Shown piece after piece: positions 33,845 to 38,999 of a stretch of 38,999 nucleotides of DNA. Numbering within the stretch: position 1 is the stretch's first letter; the number at the start of each line of letters is the position of its first letter. Location: NCBI RefSeq assembly GCF_000422585.1, contig NZ_KE383887.1:119324-158322 (forward strand). Direction: 5' to 3'. This stretch comes from Hugenholtzia roseola DSM 9546. GTDB taxonomy: Bacteria > Bacteroidota > Bacteroidia > Cytophagales > Bernardetiaceae. A program made the translations under genes and the position numbers. The notes beneath the pieces were generated by a model. The model was not told the origin of the DNA. It saw only the letters and a program-made list of their open reading frames with translations, and ran no database searches.

Positions 33845-34678
33845 ATGGAAAATTCCGAAAACAACAAGAAAGAAAAAAACTACTACCACCTTCCACAAGG
33901 CAAAGAAGAAAAGCCCAATCTGCCTGATGAAGATAGCTTTATGCGCGGCAATACTGCCCCCTTTCTGCCCGAATCAGAAGAGGATAAGATTGCCAAGGCG
34001 TTTCGTAAAAAAAATTGGAGCGAAATCAAGTCGGCAAACTCTTGGGTCATTTTTAAGGTAATGGCAGAATTTGTGGAAGGCTTCGAAAAATTGGCGCGTA
34101 TTGGTCCTTGTGTGTCTATTTTTGGCTCGGCACGCACCAAACCCGATAATAAATATTACGTCCAAGCCGAAGAAATTGCGGCAAAATTAGTGCGACACGG
34201 CTATGGCGTAATTACAGGCGGCGGTCCGGGCATTATGGAAGCGGCAAACAAGGGCGCACGTAGCGAAAATGGCAAGTCTGTGGGTTTGAATATCCAACTG
34301 CCTTTCGAGCAATTTTCTAATATCTACATCGACCCCGACAAACTCATCAACTTTGACTACTTCTTTGTCAGAAAGGTAATGTTTGTCAAATATTCGCAGG
34401 GCTTTATCGCCATGCCGGGTGGCTTAGGGACGCTCGACGAGCTTTTTGAAGCCTACACCCTGATTCAGACCCAGAAAATAGGACGCTTTCCGATTGTTTT
34501 GGTGGGCAAATCTTTTTGGCAGGGTCTGATAGATTGGATTCATGAGGTTTTATTAGAGCAAGAAAAAAATGTAAGCCCCGAAGACCTGAATTTGATTAGT
34601 ATTGTCGATACGCCTGACGAAGCAGTTAAGGTCATAGACGATTTTTACAATCAATACGTGCTTTCGCCAAACTTCTAA
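33845..34678 (+). CDS. LOG-family (TIGR00730-type) Rossmann-fold protein
   Basis: A 277-residue protein. The LOG motif pair is present: G125-G-G-P-G-I-M-E-A-A-N-K-G-A and M-P191-G-G-L-G-T-L-D-E-L, with Phe-Gly-Ser-Ala-Arg-Thr (SIFGSARTKPDN) before. Family members include cytokinin-activating phosphoribohydrolases that split nucleotide 5'-monophosphates; the physiological substrate in this bacterium is unknown. The N-terminal 60 residues are charged and less typical. The enoyl-CoA isomerase-like gene follows 33 bases later in the same direction. Confidence 0.9.
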   Translation: MENSENNKKEKNYYHLPQGKEEKPNLPDEDSFMRGNTAPFLPESEEDKIAKAFRKKNWSEIKSANSWVIFKVMAEFVEGFEKLARIGPCVSIFGSARTKPDNKYYVQAEEIAAKLVRHGYGVITGGGPGIMEAANKGARSENGKSVGLNIQLPFEQFSNIYIDPDKLINFDYFFVRKVMFVKYSQGFIAMPGGLGTLDELFEAYTLIQTQKIGRFPIVLVGKSFWQGLIDWIHEVLLEQEKNVSPEDLNLISIVDTPDEAVKVIDDFYNQYVLSPNF

Positions 34679-34711
34679 CTTGGTATTATCATTCATTCTA
34701 ACTCTCTACTT

Positions 34712-35509
34712 ATGGCGACTCTGACTTCCTATACCGACTTTCCTACCCTCGAAGCACAGGTGAAGGGTGAGGTGCTGCACCTACAACTCAATCGTGGCAC
34801 GTCTAATCCCATCAATAGCCAAATGATAGCCGACCTCAAAACGGCTTTCGAGCAGGCAGCCCAAGATGAGGCGATTGCAGGTGTGATTCTCAAAGGCAAA
34901 GAAAAGTTTTTCTCTTCAGGTCTGGATTTGAAAGAGATTTACGATTTTGATGCGGCTCAAATCAAGCAATTTTGGCTCGACTTTATCCAGATGGTGCGCG
35001 TTTTAGCCAAATTCCCCAAGCCTTTTGTCGTTGCCGTTACGGGGCATAGTCCTGCGGGTGGCTGCGTGCTTTCTATCTGTGCCGACTATCGCATTATGTC
35101 GGAAGGCGATTTTATCATTGGGCTAAATGAGATTCCTGTAGGGATTGTCGTGCCTGAATTGATTTTCGACTTATATGCTTTCTGGATAGGCAACCGCTTG
35201 GCATATCAATACCTTTTGGAGGGCAAATTGGTGGCTGCCGCCGATGCCAAAGCGATTCATTTGGTAGATGAAGTAGTGCCTTTTGCCAAAATGGAAGCTG
35301 CCGCCCAAGAAAAAATGGAGGATTACCTCAATTTCGACCCCAAAACTTGGCAAATTAGCAAGCAAAACCTGCGCTCACAGATGATTGAAAAATTAGAGCA
35401 GACCGATTTGGAAACGGTTTTAGCTCCTATGCTGGCGCAATGGTGGTCGCCACGCACACGCGCTATCTTGAAAGCCGTTGTAGATTCGCTTTCTAAAAAA
35501 GCAAAATAA
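34712..35509 (+). CDS. Enoyl-CoA hydratase/isomerase-family protein, ECI1-like
   Basis: A 265-residue crotonase-fold protein. The oxyanion-hole region is G-H-S-P-A-G-G-C-V-L, followed by C-A-D-Y-R-I-M, then I-G-L-N-E-I-P-V-G-I-V-V-P, the pattern of mitochondrial delta3,delta2-enoyl-CoA isomerase (ECI1) with a Glu after L-N. It lacks the Glu pair typical of a true hydratase in the first site. It would act on fatty-acyl-CoA in beta-oxidation. It is 33 bases after the LOG gene and is followed by a strong terminator. Confidence 0.85.
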   Translation: MATLTSYTDFPTLEAQVKGEVLHLQLNRGTSNPINSQMIADLKTAFEQAAQDEAIAGVILKGKEKFFSSGLDLKEIYDFDAAQIKQFWLDFIQMVRVLAKFPKPFVVAVTGHSPAGGCVLSICADYRIMSEGDFIIGLNEIPVGIVVPELIFDLYAFWIGNRLAYQYLLEGKLVAAADAKAIHLVDEVVPFAKMEAAAQEKMEDYLNFDPKTWQISKQNLRSQMIEKLEQTDLETVLAPMLAQWWSPRTRAILKAVVDSLSKKAK

Positions 35510-35525
35510 AAAGGATTGACTTTTC

Positions 35526-35568
35526 AAGCATTTTTACTTTTTCTAAAAAAGATAAAAATGCTTTTTTT
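35526..35568 (+). terminator. Terminator of the enoyl-CoA isomerase-like gene
   Basis: AAGCATTTTTA at 35526-35536 pairs exactly with TAAAAATGCTT at 35553-35563, the loop ends pair further, and a T-run follows. It lies 16 bases after the stop. Confidence 0.85.
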
Positions 35569-35808
35569 ATTTTTCAAAAAAAGTCTAAATCATCGCTTTT
35601 GGAAATTGCCGCGCCCTGCTGCTGTGCTTTACATCTGTATTTTTTCGAGATTTTTTGAAAAGGTTACAAAAAAGGGCTTTTATATTGTTGTCGGATATAG
35701 ACAAAAAATAGACAGCGGTAGAAAAAAAAGATTTGTATTTTACACTAAAAAAACAACTTTTCGCCCTTTTTGCCCTACTTTTTTGCTATATTAGGATTTG
35801 AGTTATAT

Positions 35809-35816
35809 TATCTTTG
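35809..35816 (+). promoter_or_regulatory. Possible -7 box TATCTTTG before the adhesin gene
   Basis: TATCTTTG is an exact TAnnTTTG box, with a TTTTTTG sequence 23 bases upstream. It is about 315 bases before the start at 36133, so it would leave a long leader. The call is weak. Confidence 0.35.
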
Positions 35817-36132
35817 CCTTAATGCGAAATCAGGGCGAAAAAATTTTGAAAAAGGGTTGTGTGTAAGGAAATTGTGGATTTTTTCATTTTTCAATAAAAA
35901 AGAGTAATTTAGCAGGGCAGAATAAGCAAAAATTCCCCCTTGCCTCGAAAAGTCGGTATAAGATTTGGGAAAGGCAGAGGTAATAAGGCTAAAAAAATAA
36001 AAAATGGAGTTTTGCTTTTTCCTTATTCCTTAACAGACTTTATTAAAACGCTACTTTCCACCTCATTTCCTTTATAGGAAATGTTTTTCTGAATCATTGC
36101 AGAAAACTACACAAAATCTACCCCAAGGATAA

Positions 36133-38999
36133 ATGATAAACAAGATGTTACAGAAGATTCCTTCTTACAAAACCCCGCATCATTGGGTCTGGCTGTTGCT
36201 TTCGTTAGCCAGCTTGCTATTACCCAAAGGGCTATCCGCCCAGATTGTGATTAACCCCGCCAATCCTACGATTTGCCCGGGTGATAATGTTACCCTGACG
36301 GCTACACTTCTAAGTGCAGGCGGTGTAGGTACTTCAAGCTATACTTTTGAAACAATCCCTTACGCCCCCGAGGATTTTACCTTAGGCACGCCTGTAACCA
36401 TGACCGATGATGATGTAGAAGGTCCTTTTCCGATAGGGTTTGATTTCTGCTTCTTTAATAACTCTTACACGCAGTTTTACATAGGTTCTAACGGTTGGAT
36501 TAGCTTTTCGGCAGGACAGACAACCGCTTTTACCTCTGCGACCATTCCAAACACGGCGGCGAATGTTCCGAAAAACTGTATCATGTTCCCTTGGCAGGAT
36601 TGGCATCCGGGTACAGGGGGCAACGGTCCTTACATTCGTTATCGCACCGTAGGGACTGCACCTAATAGAAGGCTGATAGTGAGTTTCAATGAATGTCCTT
36701 TATTTAGCTGCACGACTACAACAGGCACTTTTCAAGTGGTTTTGCACGAAACGACTAACATTATAGAAAACCACATTCAGAATAAAGCCAATACTTGTGC
36801 TTGGGCAGGCGGAACTGCTACGCAGGGCGTTCATAATATAGATGGTACGATTGCTTACACGGCACCGGGTAGAAACTCTACCGTTTGGGGAGCTACCAAT
36901 GAAAGTACGCGCTTTGTCCCTTCGGGTATTCAGTGGTTTCAGGGTGCAACCCTTATTAGCTCTACTCCGACAGTAACGGTTACGCCTGCTGGCACTACTA
37001 CCTATACCGCACAGGCTACACTTTGCGACGGAACGGTTCTAACTGAAAATGTTACAGTTACGCTCAATCCGCCTGCTACCCCAACTTTTACGCTGCCTGC
37101 TAATCAGACCAGCGTTTGCGTTGATGCAGCTCCCTTTGCCCTAACTGGTGGTGCGCCAGCAGGGGGGACTTATTCAGGTGCAGGGGTCAATACTGCCACA
37201 GGAGTCTTTTCGCCCAATGTGGCTGGGGCTGGGACGCATACGATAACCTATTCTTATCCTGATTGTGGGGGGATTGGTACTGCCACACAGACTATTACCG
37301 TAAATCCTTTGCCTACGGTTACTTTTGCGAACATCAATTCTAATAATAGTATTTGTATCAATGCAGGCGCGATAACCCTTACGCAAGGTTCGCCCGCAGG
37401 TGGCACTTATTCGGGTTCGGGGGTAGATGGTGCTACCTCTACCTTTGACCCCATGATTGCGGGCTTGGGCAATAAAACCTTGACTTATACTTATACTGAT
37501 GCAAATGGCTGTACAAGGTCGGCTATCCGCACGATTGCGGTGCGCCCTGTGGCGAATGTAACCTTTGCGCCTTTGGCTGATGTCTGTATAACTGTTGCGC
37601 CTTTTGCTTTGACAGGTGGTGCGCCTCCTACGCAGGCAGGTAGCGGTTTGCTTAATCCTCCACGTGGAGTAGGCACTTATTCAGGCGTTGGGGTCAATAG
37701 TGCCACAGGTGTTTTCAGCCCTGCTGTGGCAGGTGTGGGTACGCATACGATAACCTACACACACGTAGCAAATAATACAGGTTGTACCGCTTCGGCTACA
37801 CAAACCATTACTGTTCACCCTTTGCCTACGGTTACTTTTCCTGTGATTGCCCCTGTTTGTATCGATTTACCTGCCTTTCCACTCAATACTGCCACTCCTG
37901 CGGGCGGAACTTATACGGGTACAGGGGTAACGGCAAATCAATTTGACCCACTTGCAGCAGGAGCAGGCACGTACACGATAACCTACACCTATACTGATGC
38001 CAATGGCTGTACCAATACGGCGACACAAGACATTACGGTCAATCCACTACCTGTTCCTGTCTGTGATGTCGTTCCTATTATCTGCCCCGACGCTGCCCCC
38101 TTTGTCCTCACTTTTGCGATGCCTACGGGTGGAGTTTATAGCGGTAATGGCGTAGATAGCGGCACTTCTACTTTCGACCCTGCTGTGGCGGGCGTTGGTA
38201 CGCACACGATAACTTACACCTTTACAGATGGCGTTGGTTGTGTCGGCACTTGTACGACTGATATTGTGGTAGAAGATGTAACGCCACCTGTGGCAGTGGG
38301 GCAAGACTTTACCATTCAATTAGATGCCAACGGTCAGGCTTCCATCACAGTAGCCGATATAGAAAATGGTAGTTCTGATAACTGCAATATCGCTACGACT
38401 ACTATTTCTCAAACAGATTTTGACTGTTCCCATGTAGGTCCAAATACCGTAACGCTCACCGTTACAGATATTGCAGGGAATACACATACCGATGATGTAA
38501 CCGTAACGGTTCAGGATTTGATACAACCTACTGCACAATGCGTAGCACCTTTCACTTTGCAATTAGATGCAAATGGTCAGGCTACAATTACAGTAGCCGA
38601 TATTGACAATGGCAGTTTCGATAATTGCGGCATAGCGAGCATGACGCTTTCTCAAACGGATTTTGATTGTACTGATGTTGGTTTGAATACGATAACACTC
38701 ACCGTAACGGACAACAATGGTCTTGTTTCTACCTGTACGGTAGATATTACGGTAGAAGACAATGTAGCCCCCGTTGCCATTTGCCAAAACATTACGGTAC
38801 AATTAGATGCGAGTGGCAATGCGACTATCACGCCTGCTGATATTGACAATGGTTCGAATGATGCCTGCGGTATTCAGTCATTAGCATTGGATATAACTAC
38901 TTTTGACTGTACGAATGTAGGTGCAAATGCAGTTGTTTTGACCGTAACGGACAACAACGGCAATATTTCTACTTGCAACGCCACTGTAACAGTGCAAGA
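36133..38999 (+). CDS. Large secreted SprB/HYR-type repeat protein, 3' end missing
   Basis: The frame runs off the window; 955 residues are visible. It starts with a signal peptide (residues 1-36, hydrophobic WVWLLLSLASLLL, cleavage after SAQ). Residues about 60-260 resemble a nidogen-like domain (FCFFNNSYTQFYIGSNGW, NIDGTIAY). Then come five related repeats with the signature G-T-Y-S-G-x-G-V, F-D/S-P, T-H-T-I-T-Y-T-Y and T-I-T-V, at about 37075-38274. From 38275 three HYR-like repeats of 240-243 bases run to the end, each with L-D-A-N-G-Q-A-T-I-T and D-N-C or D-A-C. This composition is typical of gliding or adhesion surface proteins exported by the type IX system; the sorting domain would lie beyond the window. 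The start is ATG 36133. Confidence 0.85.
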   Translation, partial: MINKMLQKIPSYKTPHHWVWLLLSLASLLLPKGLSAQIVINPANPTICPGDNVTLTATLLSAGGVGTSSYTFETIPYAPEDFTLGTPVTMTDDDVEGPFPIGFDFCFFNNSYTQFYIGSNGWISFSAGQTTAFTSATIPNTAANVPKNCIMFPWQDWHPGTGGNGPYIRYRTVGTAPNRRLIVSFNECPLFSCTTTTGTFQVVLHETTNIIENHIQNKANTCAWAGGTATQGVHNIDGTIAYTAPGRNSTVWGATNESTRFVPSGIQWFQGATLISSTPTVTVTPAGTTTYTAQATLCDGTVLTENVTVTLNPPATPTFTLPANQTSVCVDAAPFALTGGAPAGGTYSGAGVNTATGVFSPNVAGAGTHTITYSYPDCGGIGTATQTITVNPLPTVTFANINSNNSICINAGAITLTQGSPAGGTYSGSGVDGATSTFDPMIAGLGNKTLTYTYTDANGCTRSAIRTIAVRPVANVTFAPLADVCITVAPFALTGGAPPTQAGSGLLNPPRGVGTYSGVGVNSATGVFSPAVAGVGTHTITYTHVANNTGCTASATQTITVHPLPTVTFPVIAPVCIDLPAFPLNTATPAGGTYTGTGVTANQFDPLAAGAGTYTITYTYTDANGCTNTATQDITVNPLPVPVCDVVPIICPDAAPFVLTFAMPTGGVYSGNGVDSGTSTFDPAVAGVGTHTITYTFTDGVGCVGTCTTDIVVEDVTPPVAVGQDFTIQLDANGQASITVADIENGSSDNCNIATTTISQTDFDCSHVGPNTVTLTVTDIAGNTHTDDVTVTVQDLIQPTAQCVAPFTLQLDANGQATITVADIDNGSFDNCGIASMTLSQTDFDCTDVGLNTITLTVTDNNGLVSTCTVDITVEDNVAPVAICQNITVQLDASGNATITPADIDNGSNDACGIQSLALDITTFDCTNVGANAVVLTVTDNNGNISTCNATVTVQ
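38275..38999 (+). repeat. Three direct HYR-coding repeats of about 240 bases
   Basis: The conserved string CAATTAGATG recurs at 38317, 38560 and 38800, giving spacings of 243 and 240 bases. The units also share GCCGATAT or GCTGATAT and ACCGTAACGGACAACAA-type blocks. They code the HYR modules of the adhesin-like gene and continue past the window edge. Confidence 0.8.

Larger units (their letters stand above)
35510..36132. other. AT-rich intergenic region before the adhesin gene
   Basis: It contains the terminator at 35526-35568 and a possible promoter around 35809. A frame at 35516-35794 overlaps the terminator hairpin and has no coding character, so I leave it out. Nothing else is recognisable in the last 300 bases. 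Confidence 0.5.

Noticed and set aside
35516-35794. 92-codon frame just after the enoyl-CoA isomerase-like gene
   Set aside because: It is broken up by the terminator hairpin and is rich in Lys/Phe from AT-rich DNA with no domain.
36382-38849. Minus-strand frames of 60-90 codons within the adhesin gene
   Set aside because: They are antisense shadows of a repetitive Thr/Gly-rich coding sequence.
37075-38999. A CRISPR array
   Set aside because: The repeats are 215-280 bases long, in frame and code for protein modules; no short repeat-spacer pattern exists.
1-38999. tRNA or rRNA genes
   Set aside because: No cloverleaf with a TTCGAnnC arm in the right context and no conserved rRNA stretch was seen by eye; a covariance search would settle this.

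Overview
The window is a stretch of bacterial chromosome from a member of the Bacteroidota, most likely a Cytophagales-type gliding or surface-adhesive bacterium. Four things point there: a C-terminal type IX secretion (T9SS) sorting domain on the 18.2-22.5 kb protein; a large secreted HYR/SprB-like repeat protein at the right edge; promoters of the Bacteroidota form TTTG-N19-23-TAnnTTTG with no clear Shine-Dalgarno sites; and family-level resemblance of several small proteins to Bacteroidota proteins. The species cannot be named from this sequence. I see no tRNA, rRNA, CRISPR array, transposase or phage genes.

Layout. 1-1.6 kb: the 3' part of a DNA methyltransferase fused to an Mrr-like nuclease domain and a PKD-like domain, then an intergenic stretch full of small repeats. 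1.9-7.5 kb: a TPR lipoprotein (-), a GAF/SpoIIE-type phosphatase (+), and a tandem pair of paralogous coiled-coil proteins (-). 7.8-9.7 kb: a secreted protein, a 58-residue Cys/Lys-rich peptide whose promoter is covered by a 25-base palindrome, and RNase III. 10-11.5 kb (-): a DUF721/DciA-like protein followed by mannose-1-phosphate guanylyltransferase. 11.75-14.35 kb: an nSTAND-type NTPase with a membrane segment, then an AT-rich orphan ORF flanked by related small hairpins (the most island-like part of the window). 14.5-18.2 kb: a small membrane protein, CCA-adding-type tRNA nucleotidyltransferase, an OmpA-like protein and a STAS-like small protein. 18.2-22.9 kb (-): a small secreted protein followed by a giant T9SS cargo. 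23.1-26 kb (-): a UbiB/ABC1 kinase-like protein and a bifunctional phosphoglucose/phosphomannose isomerase-type SIS protein. 26.4-29.5 kb (+): CysRS, a lipoprotein, and a Cys-less arginyltransferase-like protein. 29.6-31.75 kb (-): a four-gene run (DUF3817, two lipoproteins, RluA-type pseudouridine synthase). 32.1-33.4 kb (-): SerRS. 33.8-35.5 kb (+): LOG-family protein and enoyl-CoA isomerase/hydratase. 36.1 kb to the end (+): a secreted multi-repeat adhesin-like protein that runs off the window.

Most genes are housekeeping or envelope genes in short transcription units. The PGI/PMI protein and the GDP-mannose pyrophosphorylase would together feed sugar-nucleotide synthesis, CysRS, SerRS, CCA-transferase, RluA and RNase III serve RNA metabolism, and the T9SS cargo, OmpA protein, lipoproteins and adhesin build the surface. 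The points most worth following are the MTase-nuclease-PKD fusion, the Cys/Lys peptide with its palindrome-covered promoter, the AT-rich ORF carrying a perfect 17-base inverted repeat, the coiled-coil pair, and a family of dispersed intergenic repeats present in three copies here.
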